The notes beneath the pieces are model-generated. The model had not been told where the DNA came from, did not search any database, and saw only the letters and a list, made by a program, of their open reading frames with translations. Positions 1 to 7,428 of a stretch of 32,142 nt of DNA are shown piece after piece. The stretch covers positions 1-32,142 of the forward strand of contig NZ_BDIR01000019.1 in NCBI RefSeq assembly GCF_001895145.1, given 5' to 3'. How positions within the stretch are numbered: the stretch's first letter is position 1; the number at the start of each line of letters is the position of its first letter. The position numbers and the translations under genes are program-made. Source of the stretch: Arcobacter sp. LA11. GTDB lineage: Bacteria > Campylobacterota > Campylobacteria > Campylobacterales > Arcobacteraceae.

Positions 1-787
1 TTTTTTCTAAGTTTTTATTTAAATCTTGAAGAAGTTCTTCTTTCTTTTGTACATTATCTTTATAGTTAGCAAATACTTTATTTATCTTATTTGAAATAAT
101 AAAAGATAAAAATCCAATTATAAAGATTATTGAAATAGAGATAATAAGTACTAAACGTATATATTTATTTACTCTTTTTTCTAATAACTTTTTATTTTCT
201 AGTATAGATTTTTCTATTTCATCTATATATAACCCCGCACCTATAACCCAATTATATTTTTCATATAACCTAAAAAAACCAAGTTTTTTTGAAAAATGCA
301 ACTCTTTTGGTTTTTGCCAATAATAATCAATAAATACTCCATTTGGTTTTTTCAAAGTTTCATCTATAAACTGCTTTGTTATAAGTGTTCCCATAGCATC
401 TTTTAAATCTATATCATATGTACCTATTTTATCTTGTCTAAAAGGATGTGCTCTTAAATAATAACCCGTATCATGAATCCATATATATCCATGTTTTTCA
501 TATCGTATAGTTTCTATATATTTTAAAAGTTGATTTTTCAACTCTTCTTCAGTAAGCTTTGTATTTTCTTTAACATGATGTTCAACATAATTTAAAACAT
601 AGTCAATCTCTTTTTTTAATACATTCTTTTGTTTTTGTAAATACTCTTGTTCAACTCGAACACTCTCTTCTTCAAAATAATCATATTGGTTTTTTACGAA
701 AAAATAGATAGTAAAAAAAGCACCTAAAAGTACAGTAATTACTGGTGTTAAAATAATAAGTTTTGAAATATTCTTTTCACTAAACAA
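1..787 (-). CDS. Cache-domain membrane sensor, N-terminal part (partial)
   Basis: The reading frame is open from a TTG at 785-787 to the window edge, so about 262 N-terminal residues are visible. The TTG is chosen because AGGAG lies 6 nt upstream and no ATG is in frame nearby. Residues ~10-32 form a first membrane helix. Residues ~33-205 are a periplasmic single-Cache (sCache_2-like) domain with the family-type segments YIWIHD (102-107), HPFRQDKIG (115-123) and WVIGAGLYID (181-190). Residues ~211-233 form a second membrane helix, and a charged coiled-coil start follows (~235-262). The family senses small extracellular ligands. In Arcobacteraceae this topology usually leads into a histidine kinase, but the output domain lies outside the window and could also be a GGDEF or chemotaxis module. 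It is divergent from the LOG-family gene. Confidence 0.8.
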   Translation of the reverse strand, partial: MFSEKNISKLIILTPVITVLLGAFFTIYFFVKNQYDYFEEESVRVEQEYLQKQKNVLKKEIDYVLNYVEHHVKENTKLTEEELKNQLLKYIETIRYEKHGYIWIHDTGYYLRAHPFRQDKIGTYDIDLKDAMGTLITKQFIDETLKKPNGVFIDYYWQKPKELHFSKKLGFFRLYEKYNWVIGAGLYIDEIEKSILENKKLLEKRVNKYIRLVLIISISIIFIIGFLSFIISNKINKVFANYKDNVQKKEELLQDLNKNLEK

Positions 788-901
788 GCTATGCTCCTAA
801 TTATCTTAAGTTTATCAAATTTCAGTGAGTTTTAGGTGAGTTTTTAATTTTAATAAAAAAATTAATATTTAAATTCATGTTACATATAAGAAAATTCGAT
901 T

Positions 902-932
902 TATAATAGATTTATATATAAATATACAGGAG
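902..932 (+). promoter_or_regulatory. -10 box and RBS of the LOG-family gene
   Basis: A perfect TATAAT sits at 902-907 and a Shine-Dalgarno AGGAG at 928-932, 6 nt before the ATG at 939. No good -35 box is visible at the expected spacing, which is normal for this phylum. Confidence 0.55.
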
Positions 933-938
933 CAAATT

Positions 939-1562
939 ATGAATTCAAAAGAAACAATTTGCAAAAAAAGAATTGCAGATGATTTTAACGAAGGAAAAGA
1001 ATTATTACAAAATTTAAAAAATAGTGTTACAATTTTTGGAAGTGCAAGAACACCTCAAACTGATAAATATTCTATACTAGCACAAAAACTAGCTTTTAAA
1101 TTATCTAAAAAAAATATCAATATTATAACAGGTGGTGGAGACGGTATCATGCAAGCTGCAAATAGAGGAGCATATAAAGCAGATAGTGCACACTCCATTG
1201 GTTTAAGTATTGATTTACCTTTTGAACAATCAACAAACCCTTATACTACTAAAAACTTAACTTTTAACTATTTCTTTTCTAGAAAATATATGTTGGTAAA
1301 ATATTCACAAGCTTGTGTTGTTTTTCCAGGAGGTTTTGGAACTTTAGATGAGATGTTTGAGGTTTTAACATTGACACAAACTGGAAAAATGAATGGATTT
1401 AAAGTATTTTTAGTTGGAGTTGATTATTGGAAATATTTAATCAAGTTTATCAAAAAGTCCCTTTATAAAGAAGGAATGATAAATAAAGAAGATTTAAATA
1501 TTATTACATTGACAGATGATATAAAACTTATAGAAAAAGAGATTGAAAAACTACTAAAATAA
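939..1562 (+). CDS. LOG family protein (nucleotide 5'-monophosphate nucleosidase-like)
   Basis: This is a 207-residue Rossmann-like protein of the LOG / TIGR00730 'lysine decarboxylase-like' family. Members cleave the N-glycosidic bond of nucleoside 5'-monophosphates; they are not lysine decarboxylases. The diagnostic PGGFGTLDE motif lies at residues 130-138, with the conserved Arg in SRKYM (R115) and Glu (E138) that form the active site. The upstream phosphate-binding loop reads GGGDGIM (65-71), where many relatives have Pro in place of Asp. Length is normal. Start ATG with RBS AGGAG. The last 9 nt overlap the end of the convergent PNPOx-like gene. Physiological substrate (cytokinin-type or ordinary nucleotides) cannot be told from sequence. 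Confidence 0.88.
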   Translation: MNSKETICKKRIADDFNEGKELLQNLKNSVTIFGSARTPQTDKYSILAQKLAFKLSKKNINIITGGGDGIMQAANRGAYKADSAHSIGLSIDLPFEQSTNPYTTKNLTFNYFFSRKYMLVKYSQACVVFPGGFGTLDEMFEVLTLTQTGKMNGFKVFLVGVDYWKYLIKFIKKSLYKEGMINKEDLNIITLTDDIKLIEKEIEKLLK

Positions 1563-1576
1563 ATTAGTAGCTTTTC
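1545..1576. terminator. Bidirectional hairpin over overlapping convergent stops
   Basis: Stem GAAAA-CTACTAA / TTAGTAG-TTTTC with one A/C mismatch and loop AATAAA. It spans the overlapping 3' ends of the LOG and PNPOx-like genes, so it could serve both transcripts. The T-run is short. Confidence 0.45.
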
Positions 1577-2096
1577 CATCAAAACTTATTTGATTTTTCT
1601 TTTTCATATATTTTATATGGTCTTCTTTACTTGAGTTATTGTAATAATCAGTAAGTTCATCCCTTTGAGATACAAAATCATAAAGAGGAACACCCATACC
1701 ACAAGAACTATTTACACTTAAAATATTTAATTCAAAAACTTGTCTAGCACCTCTAGTATATTCGAAGTGATTAATATACTCATCCCAAGATTCATCTTTT
1801 TCTTGTACAAATTTTACTTCACAATAAAGTCTTAAAATTAAAGGTTTCCCTTCAAAAGCACAAAACATCATAGTAAGACGATTATCTTCTTGTAAATGTG
1901 CTGCTGTTTCATTTCCACTACCAAAATGATTTAACCAAATAATTGTTTTTTCATCAATTATTTTTAAACTTCCATCAAGTCCTTTTGGTGATATATTTAT
2001 CTTTCCTTCTTTTGGAGCAGTTGCTACAAAAAACATTTTTTGATTATTTATAAATTCTATTAATTTATCATCTAATTGTTCTTTAAATTTTGCCAT
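1554..2096 (-). CDS. Pyridoxamine 5'-phosphate oxidase family (FMN split-barrel) protein
   Basis: The 180-residue product opens with a short helix, then the split-barrel core (FFVATAPKEGKINISPKG, residues ~22-39; FGSGNETAAHL, ~58-68; LTMMFCAFEGKP, ~73-84). This pattern is typical of the PNPOx-like, flavin- or F420-binding proteins of general stress or detoxification type. True PdxH residues for PLP synthesis are not recognisable, so a vitamin B6 role should not be assumed. RBS AGGA lies just upstream of the ATG. The gene begins 8 nt after the stop of the upstream unknown gene, so the two are probably co-transcribed, and it ends convergent with the LOG gene. Confidence 0.82.
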   Translation of the reverse strand: MAKFKEQLDDKLIEFINNQKMFFVATAPKEGKINISPKGLDGSLKIIDEKTIIWLNHFGSGNETAAHLQEDNRLTMMFCAFEGKPLILRLYCEVKFVQEKDESWDEYINHFEYTRGARQVFELNILSVNSSCGMGVPLYDFVSQRDELTDYYNNSSKEDHIKYMKKKNQISFDGKATNLF

Positions 2097-2104
2097 TTTA
2101 TTTC

Positions 2105-2539
2105 CTAATATTGGTACATATGATATTTTTTATTCTCTTGAGATTTTCTTTCTTCTATTTTTTTATAAACTTCAAGAGCTTTTTGTTTTTGTTCTTCATT
2201 GATTTCTTTAGTATTATATTCAGTAATTAAAACATCTAAAACTAAAATATAAACTATTGAATTTAACTTTAAAGAGTCTTCATTTTTCATCAATTTATCC
2301 AAATCTATTGCATAAACTGCTTCTTGAAAAGTAAAAAAAAGTCTTTGAGATACATCATTTAATCTATATGTGTATCCTAAGATTGTCAAGAAGTTTTCTT
2401 CAAATTGGGTATTTAAACCTTCTTCTTTTAATTCTAACGCAAAACTATTAATCTGTTCATTATATTTCGAAGCTAATTCTTCTGCTTCAACTACACTATT
2501 TTTAAAACTATGTATAAAATCTGAAATTTTCTTTATCAT
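2105..2539 (-). CDS. Hypothetical helical protein, first gene of a two-gene unit
   Basis: I do not recognise this 144-residue protein. It is predicted to be almost entirely alpha-helical and soluble, with an acidic, Lys/Glu-rich composition, no signal peptide and no membrane helix. The C-terminal third (from about residue 110) is charged and coiled-coil-like. It ends 8 nt before the PNPOx-like gene starts, which indicates an operon. No catalytic motif is visible. Confidence 0.7.
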   Translation of the reverse strand: MIKKISDFIHSFKNSVVEAEELASKYNEQINSFALELKEEGLNTQFEENFLTILGYTYRLNDVSQRLFFTFQEAVYAIDLDKLMKNEDSLKLNSIVYILVLDVLITEYNTKEINEEQKQKALEVYKKIEERKSQENKKYHMYQY

Positions 2540-2615
2540 AAAAACCTACTTTTAAATATTTCACGATTATTATATAAAAAAAATATAAAATAGATTAATT
2601 TTATCTGTTTTAACA

Positions 2616-2621
2616 TATAAT
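2616..2621 (+). promoter_or_regulatory. -10 box for the DUF4197 gene
   Basis: A perfect TATAAT lies 28 bp upstream of the ATG at 2649, with an AGGA Shine-Dalgarno between them. No clear -35 box. Confidence 0.45.
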
Positions 2622-2648
2622 AATAAAAAAACTTATTAGGAAAATATT

Positions 2649-3452
2649 ATGAAAAAAGTTTCAATTGCAGCTGCAATAGTTTTAAGTTCTACATTAGCAT
2701 TTAGTTTTGATTTAGGAAGTATCGCAAAAGGTGTTATGGATAATGTAACACAAAGTTCAGAAACTACTAGTACAACAAAAAGTGGGTTAAGTGATTCAAC
2801 AGTATCAAGTGGATTAAAAGAAGCACTTAAAGTTGGTGTTGATTTTGCAGTAAAAAATTTAGGTGCAAATAATGGATACCTAAATAACTCTTTAGTAAAA
2901 ATCCCTCTACCTGAAAATTTACAAAAAGCAGAAGGAATTATAAGAAAAGTTGGTGGAGAAAAAATGGCTGATGATTTAATCAATTCAATGAACACTGCAG
3001 CAACAAAAGCAGCACCTAAAACTGCAAAGATTTTTGTAGATGCAATTGATAAAATGAGCTTAGATGATGCACAAAAAATCCTTGCAGGGAATAAAGATGC
3101 AGCAACAGATTATTTTAAATCAAACACCACAACTTCATTGAAAAAGATGATAACACCGATTATTCAAGAGACGATGAAACAAAACCAAGTAGCAGGTTAC
3201 TACGATGCATTTAATAATTTTTATAAAACAAATGCAAAAAGTTTTGTAGATAATAGTGCAGTTATGGGAATGGCAAAAAACTTTGGAGTTGATTCTTATC
3301 TTCCAGGAAGTTCTGATCAAAACTTAGATGAATATGTAACAGATAAAGCAATTGATGGTTTATTTAAAATGATTGCTGAAAAAGAAGCAGCTATTAGATC
3401 AAATCCTGTTGCACAAACAACATCACTACTTAAACAAGTATTTGGCAAATAA
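2649..3452 (+). CDS. DUF4197 domain-containing exported protein
   Basis: The 267-residue protein has a Sec signal peptide (residues 1-~19: Lys-Lys start, hydrophobic Ala/Leu core, then FSF) followed by a DUF4197-type region. The Ser/Thr-rich stretch (~35-52) leads into SGLKEALKVGVDFAVKNLG (~55-73), the IPLPENLQKAEGIIRKVGG segment (~85-104) and a mostly helical remainder, in the order seen in the family. The family is periplasmic or envelope-located and its function is unknown. It is monocistronic, with its own promoter and RBS, and converges on the lipoprotein gene across a shared hairpin. Confidence 0.85.
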   Translation: MKKVSIAAAIVLSSTLAFSFDLGSIAKGVMDNVTQSSETTSTTKSGLSDSTVSSGLKEALKVGVDFAVKNLGANNGYLNNSLVKIPLPENLQKAEGIIRKVGGEKMADDLINSMNTAATKAAPKTAKIFVDAIDKMSLDDAQKILAGNKDAATDYFKSNTTTSLKKMITPIIQETMKQNQVAGYYDAFNNFYKTNAKSFVDNSAVMGMAKNFGVDSYLPGSSDQNLDEYVTDKAIDGLFKMIAEKEAAIRSNPVAQTTSLLKQVFGK

Positions 3453-3471
3453 AAGGTTTTCCTTTTATTTG
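3446..3471. terminator. Bidirectional terminator hairpin
   Basis: Perfect 11-bp stem CAAATAAAAGG / CCTTTTATTTG with a TTTT loop. The DUF4197 stop codon lies inside the left arm. It sits between convergent genes and can act in either direction. Confidence 0.65.
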
Positions 3472-3478
3472 TTATATA

Positions 3479-4111
3479 TTATCTCCAATCTCTTTCAAAT
3501 CTTTCTCTCTCTTCTGAGAAATAGTGATTTATTAAATTTTTTCTAACTAAGCTATCGTTATATTTACCTTTAAATCTCTTTTGAAAAGCAGTATTATTTT
3601 GATAATCTGGTTTAAAACTTTTTAATAACTTAGTATAAAACTTACCTTCATAATCAAGAATAAATCTATCCGTACTTCCACCAAACATATAAATCATAGA
3701 TAAGTGTGTATCATTATCAATTCTATATGTTTTAAAATTATAAGTACCAATATCAAACTCTTCAACTGTTTCTAAAGTATCTATTTTTAACTCGTACCTT
3801 AAATTTGTTTCAAAAAAGCTAGTTGGCAAACCATTCCAGTGACATCTAAATCCTAAATAAATATATTCAATAAACAATTGTCCATACTGGGCATTATCAT
3901 CAAGTAAAGTATAAGAATCTACATTACAAGCGTAAGAATAATGGTCTTTATAAATAGGATTAGTAAATCTTATAGGAATTGCACTTTGTTTATCTTTACC
4001 AAAATATAAAGTACTATCTTTAGTTAAAGCACTTGAAGCACAACCAGTAAAAAAACTTAAAACTAAAATAATTGAAAATATATAAACCAAATTTTTTTTA
4101 ATCACTTGCAC
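3479..4111 (-). CDS. Putative lipoprotein, paralogue of the upstream gene
   Basis: The 210-residue product has a lipoprotein signal: basic start, hydrophobic helix, then lipobox FTGC with Cys24. The start is GTG at 4109-4111, supported by AAGGA 7 nt upstream. It overlaps the end of the preceding gene by 14 nt, so translation is probably coupled. The mature part matches the neighbour in order: a YTL segment, FIEYIYLG....HWNG (neighbour: FLEYIRVD....QWNG), ELKIDTLETVEEFD (neighbour: KLNIRDFETIEKKD), and YNFKTYRI (neighbour: YTFKTYRI). This marks a tandem duplication. The family is not recognised. An envelope role is inferred only from the lipobox. Confidence 0.75.
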   Translation of the reverse strand: MQVIKKNLVYIFSIILVLSFFTGCASSALTKDSTLYFGKDKQSAIPIRFTNPIYKDHYSYACNVDSYTLLDDNAQYGQLFIEYIYLGFRCHWNGLPTSFFETNLRYELKIDTLETVEEFDIGTYNFKTYRIDNDTHLSMIYMFGGSTDRFILDYEGKFYTKLLKSFKPDYQNNTAFQKRFKGKYNDSLVRKNLINHYFSEERERFERDWR

Positions 4112-4661
4112 TAAAGAATCCTTTAAAACAATTTTCTTTTACCATTGAAATATTAAAGTTAATATCACCTTTTTCTTCTTTATCAAATTTATATTGATAG
4201 TTACCATCTAATCTAAATAGTAAGTTCTTATATAAATCACCTTTAGTATCCAATATAATTATATCTGAGACAACTGTATAAATTGCTATTGAATGAATTA
4301 CAAAAGATTCATTTATTCTATAAGTTTTAAAAGTATAATGTTCTATATCTTTTTTTTCAATTGTCTCAAAATCTCTAATATTTAATTTCTCAACAAAAAA
4401 ACCTTCAAATAAAGATAAGGCTTGTCCATTCCATTGTGTGTTATGGTCTACTCTGATATACTCTAAAAAAATATCTTGTGTATTTAACGTATAAGCTTCC
4501 ATAATAAAAGGGTCATGTCTAGTTTTAATATCATAAGTTCCTAAATCATATTCATAATATTCTTCAGATTTTACTTTAAAATGAAGCTTATTATCTTCAA
4601 ATTTAAAAGTAGGAATTGATGCTTTTGCTATAAATTTTAGTATTTTATCGAAGAAACCCAT
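4098..4661 (-). CDS. Hypothetical protein, soluble paralogue of the lipoprotein
   Basis: This 187-residue protein has no signal peptide or membrane helix. After a short amphipathic start it has YDLGTYDIKTRHDP (~39-52), EYIRVDHNTQWNG, NIRDFETIEKKD and HYTFKTYRI segments that align collinearly with the downstream lipoprotein gene. It is the first gene of the pair, with GGA 5-7 nt before the ATG. The two products appear to be one fold in two compartments, cytoplasmic and lipid-anchored. Function is unknown. Confidence 0.7.
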   Translation of the reverse strand: MGFFDKILKFIAKASIPTFKFEDNKLHFKVKSEEYYEYDLGTYDIKTRHDPFIMEAYTLNTQDIFLEYIRVDHNTQWNGQALSLFEGFFVEKLNIRDFETIEKKDIEHYTFKTYRINESFVIHSIAIYTVVSDIIILDTKGDLYKNLLFRLDGNYQYKFDKEEKGDINFNISMVKENCFKGFFSASD

Positions 4662-4684
4662 TTGATATCCAAAAAATTATTTTT

Positions 4685-4696
4685 AAGTAATTACTT
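4685..4696. promoter_or_regulatory. Perfect 12-bp palindrome upstream of the paralogue pair
   Basis: AAGTAATTACTT is perfectly self-complementary and lies 24 bp upstream of the ATG at 4661. The position is compatible with an operator, but in such AT-rich DNA chance occurrence is likely. Confidence 0.2.
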
Positions 4697-4792
4697 TATC
4701 ATATTTATCAAGATAAGACAAGTCAATTTTAACTTTTTTTAGTTCTTTTTTCATATCTTTTAATCTATTTATTTATTATAAAATATCTATTT

Positions 4793-4801
4793 TGCTATAA
4801 T
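4793..4801 (+). promoter_or_regulatory. Extended -10 promoter (TGC-TATAAT)
   Basis: TGCTATAAT is a perfect -10 with the TGn extension, 30 bp upstream of the ATG at 4832. Confidence 0.5.
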
Positions 4802-4831
4802 TCAAAAAAATTATTATAAATGGACTAAATA

Positions 4832-5296
4832 ATGAGTATAGAAAAGTATTTTACAAAAGAAGAAATAGTAAATAATTTATCAAAATATGAAACATATTAT
4901 CAAATAGCTTTAGGAAAATTAATTTACTTATCAAATATTACAGAAGTTTCATATGAAGTGGATTTTAAACTAGCTTTAGGTTCAATTTATGAACTAATAA
5001 CTGATTTAAAAGATGAAGAAAATTTAGATTCAATTTTTGACAAAGAACTAAAAAAACAAACTTCAATGGATGCTGTACAGAATTTTATAAATGACAATAT
5101 GGAACTAATCCAATCAAGAAATTTTGCAATTGAACCTATAATAAATGATATAAATGATGATAAATTCTTTAATGAAGATATGAAAGAGGTTTTCAAAGAA
5201 AATGTAAAACTACACTTCCAAAAATACAATGACTTTGTAACAGATGATTTAGCAAATCAAATTAAAAGTGCTGTAGAAGAGCTAACACAAAAATAG
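4832..5296 (+). CDS. Hypothetical acidic helical protein
   Basis: This 154-residue protein is not recognised. It is acidic (many Asp/Glu), helical throughout, has no signal peptide, no membrane segment and no Cys, and so is probably a soluble cytoplasmic protein. An extended -10 promoter precedes it, and the ribosome site is weak (only GGA at about 12 nt). It ends inside the left arm of a strong bidirectional terminator. It stands alone on its strand. No function can be assigned. Confidence 0.7.
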   Translation: MSIEKYFTKEEIVNNLSKYETYYQIALGKLIYLSNITEVSYEVDFKLALGSIYELITDLKDEENLDSIFDKELKKQTSMDAVQNFINDNMELIQSRNFAIEPIINDINDDKFFNEDMKEVFKENVKLHFQKYNDFVTDDLANQIKSAVEELTQK

Positions 5297-5317
5297 AGAG
5301 TTCTATTTTTGTGTTTT
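5284..5317. terminator. Strong bidirectional terminator, 14-bp perfect stem
   Basis: AACACAAAAATAGA pairs perfectly with TCTATTTTTGTGTT across the 4-nt loop GAGT, followed by TT. It lies between the convergent genes ending at 5296 and 5319. Confidence 0.75.
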
Positions 5318-5318
5318 A

Positions 5319-5780
5319 TTAATTCCAATAGTTAGTACAATCGTCTTTTGTCATTGCAAATCTAAATAACTCTTTTTTCGTTAAAGCATTTGCATATACA
5401 TATGTAATATTTATATCACTTTGTAAAAATCTTTTAGAACTTTGACAAATACCTTGCTTAATAAATTTTTCCATTCTTGGTTTATCATTTTTTATAACAG
5501 CTTCATCACTTTTAGGTGCAGTATCAATCTCAAATGTAGAGATAAGTCTTAAACCTTCTGATTTAATAGATACAAATTGAGTATAATCATCTACTTTTTG
5601 AGGAAGTTTTTTACCTATTTCTTCTACAACTAACTTAACTATCTCTTTATTTTGTAGTTTTAGTTGTTGATCTGCCTTAGCTTGCGCAGCGGGATCTGTA
5701 GTTTTTGGTAACTCATCTTTTGCAAAACCAAAGTTATTTATTGCAAATAATGCAAGAACTGTAAATAATAGTTTTTTCAT
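5319..5780 (-). CDS. Small exported protein, possible periplasmic domain
   Basis: The 153-residue protein has a clear Sec signal peptide (MKK start, hydrophobic core, FGFA then cleavage near residue 20/21). A charged linker (~21-45) follows, and then a compact domain with two cysteines, C112 and C148, that could form a disulphide. The C-terminal pattern (GICQSS...LQSDINITYVYAN...FRFAMTKDDC) recalls short periplasmic proteins that predict a small alpha/beta fold, but I cannot name a family. It is monocistronic and ends on the strong terminator. Confidence 0.7.
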   Translation of the reverse strand: MKKLLFTVLALFAINNFGFAKDELPKTTDPAAQAKADQQLKLQNKEIVKLVVEEIGKKLPQKVDDYTQFVSIKSEGLRLISTFEIDTAPKSDEAVIKNDKPRMEKFIKQGICQSSKRFLQSDINITYVYANALTKKELFRFAMTKDDCTNYWN

Positions 5781-5899
5781 AAAACTCTCTTTATAATAAA
5801 TTTAAAGAATTATTTTACCTAAAATAAGATTTTCAAATAATGACATGAGTCAAAATTATGTTATTATACAAAATATAAAAAAGGATAAAATAAACGATA

Positions 5900-6007
5900 A
5901 TGAAAAATATAGAGATAAAACTATCTTTTACTACTATCAACAAAGAAATTATAAACTTAATCTTTAAACTAACAAATCAAGAAAACGAACAACAAGAAAG
6001 CCTATAA
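5900..6007 (+). CDS. Possible 35-aa small protein
   Basis: The frame starts ATG AAA AAT and ends TAA at 6005-6007, encoding a 35-residue product rich in Ile, Lys, Glu and Gln with an amphipathic middle. AAGGAT lies 13 nt upstream, farther than ideal. It stands between the exported protein gene and yitT in a 279-bp gap that otherwise shows no gene. It could equally be a chance ORF in the yitT leader. Confidence 0.25.
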   Translation: MKNIEIKLSFTTINKEIINLIFKLTNQENEQQESL

Positions 6008-6059
6008 AAATTTCTTCATCATTTTAAATTAAATCAAAACTTTTTACATAGGATAAATC

Positions 6060-6908
6060 ATGTCAAAAATATTTACAACTAATGAACTAAAAAATAGCCT
6101 TTTTATTTTACTAGGGACACTTTTTATTGCACTTTCAGTAGTACTTTTCTTTTTACCAAATAACTTTACAACAGGGGGAACACCTGGTATGGCAATACTT
6201 CTACATCACTTAAGTGGGTTTTCTATTGGTTCGATGGTTATTGCTATAAATATACCTCTTTTAATATGGGGAACTAAATACTTAGGAAAAAAGTTCGCTA
6301 TAAAAACGATTATAACTATTATCTTAATCTCACTTTTTATAGATTTATTTGCAAAAATATTTTCTAATATTACTATTACAGAAAATATTTTATTGGCTTC
6401 TATTTTTGGAGGAGTTATTATAGGTTTGGGAGTAGGACTTATAATAAAAGGAAATTCTAGTGCTGGAGGTTCTACAATTATCGCAAGAATTATTTCTGCA
6501 AATTCTCATATAAAACCTGCACAAATCATACTTTTTATTGATGTTATTATCGTAATTTGTTCCATATATGTTTTTAAAGATATTGAAAAAGCTTTATGGA
6601 GTATCATGAGTATCTATGCAACATCAAAATCTATAGATATAGTGCTAACAGGAACACTTAGTACAAAAGTAATTCATATAGCTACAAATAAAGTAGATGA
6701 ACTAAGTCTAGCAATTACTAATCATCTTGGAGAAGAAGGAACAATACTAAAAGGTTCAACACTAAAAACTCAAGATGATAAAACACTTATCTTTATAGTT
6801 GTAGATATTAAAAAAATTGCACTTTTAAAAGAAATAATACAACAAACAGATGAAGAAGCTTTTATGATAGTAATGGAAGCCTCTGAAATGTTAGGACGGG
6901 GACATTAG
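6060..6908 (+). CDS. YitT family membrane protein (DUF161/DUF2179)
   Basis: The 282-residue protein has about five or six hydrophobic helices in its first 190 residues, with family-type segments FFLPNNFTTGGTPGMAILLHHLSG (~28-51, seen as separate parts) and GNSSAGGSTIIARII (~131-145). A cytoplasmic DUF2179 domain (~205-280) follows. The family is widespread and its transported substrate is not established. Length is normal. ATG with AGGA 6 nt upstream. It lies upstream of the NifX-like gene on the same strand with about a 100-bp gap. Confidence 0.88.
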   Translation: MSKIFTTNELKNSLFILLGTLFIALSVVLFFLPNNFTTGGTPGMAILLHHLSGFSIGSMVIAINIPLLIWGTKYLGKKFAIKTIITIILISLFIDLFAKIFSNITITENILLASIFGGVIIGLGVGLIIKGNSSAGGSTIIARIISANSHIKPAQIILFIDVIIVICSIYVFKDIEKALWSIMSIYATSKSIDIVLTGTLSTKVIHIATNKVDELSLAITNHLGEEGTILKGSTLKTQDDKTLIFIVVDIKKIALLKEIIQQTDEEAFMIVMEASEMLGRGH

Positions 6909-7012
6909 ATTTACAAATTTCTTAAAAAATTTTACTTATGGATTAGTTATTGCATAGTTTTAACTTTTCAAGAGTAATATACTCTACAAATAACTATAAA
7001 AAGGTATATATT

Positions 7013-7405
7013 ATGAAAATAGCTATTCCAGTAAAAGATGAAAACTTAATATTTTTTCCAAATGCAGGTCATACTCCAAAATTTGCAGTTTATTCAATGA
7101 CAGGTTCTGGTATGTTTAAATCTTTTAAACTTGAAGAAGTAAAAAATAATCCACGTTCAGATATTGACCATGAGCATCCAGAAGAAGAACATGCTTGTAA
7201 CCATGGACATGATGATGCGGAGCATATTGAACAACACAATAAAATGGGAAGAGTTTTAACTGACTGTAATTATATAGTTGTAAAAAAAGCTTGTAAAAAT
7301 ACAGCTAAATCTTTTACATCACAAGGTATAAAATTAGTTAAATATAATGGAGAATCATTTCAAACAGATAGTATTTTAAAAGAGGTTTCATCAAAATTCA
7401 TCTAA
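7013..7405 (+). CDS. NifX/NifB-type dinitrogenase cofactor-like protein with His-rich insert
   Basis: I start at ATG 7013 (RBS AAGG ~9 nt upstream) instead of an in-frame ATG at 6950 that adds 21 unrelated residues; the result is 130 residues. MKIAIPVKDE at the N-terminus is the classic opening of the dinitrogenase iron-molybdenum cofactor biosynthesis fold (NifX/NafY/NifB C-terminal type). The core is split by a histidine-rich insert at 53-75 (H53, H55, H60, C62, H64, H66, H71, H75), which looks metal-binding. No nif genes are present, so this is probably a metal- or cluster-handling relative rather than a nitrogenase factor. It overlaps the convergent TPR gene by 4 nt. Confidence 0.8.
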   Translation: MKIAIPVKDENLIFFPNAGHTPKFAVYSMTGSGMFKSFKLEEVKNNPRSDIDHEHPEEEHACNHGHDDAEHIEQHNKMGRVLTDCNYIVVKKACKNTAKSFTSQGIKLVKYNGESFQTDSILKEVSSKFI

Positions 7406-7428
7406 AAAGATGAATTGAACCTCTCTTT
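7382..7428. terminator. Hairpin at convergent nifX-like / TPR ends
   Basis: Inner perfect stem AATTCATC / GATGAATT (7395-7402 and 7409-7416) with loop TAAAAA. The outer arms GAGGTT and AACCTC can also pair. It spans the overlapping stops of the two convergent genes. Confidence 0.55.

Noticed and set aside
7013-7405. Reading the NifX-like gene as evidence of nitrogen fixation
   Set aside because: No nif genes are in the window and this fold occurs widely in non-diazotrophs.
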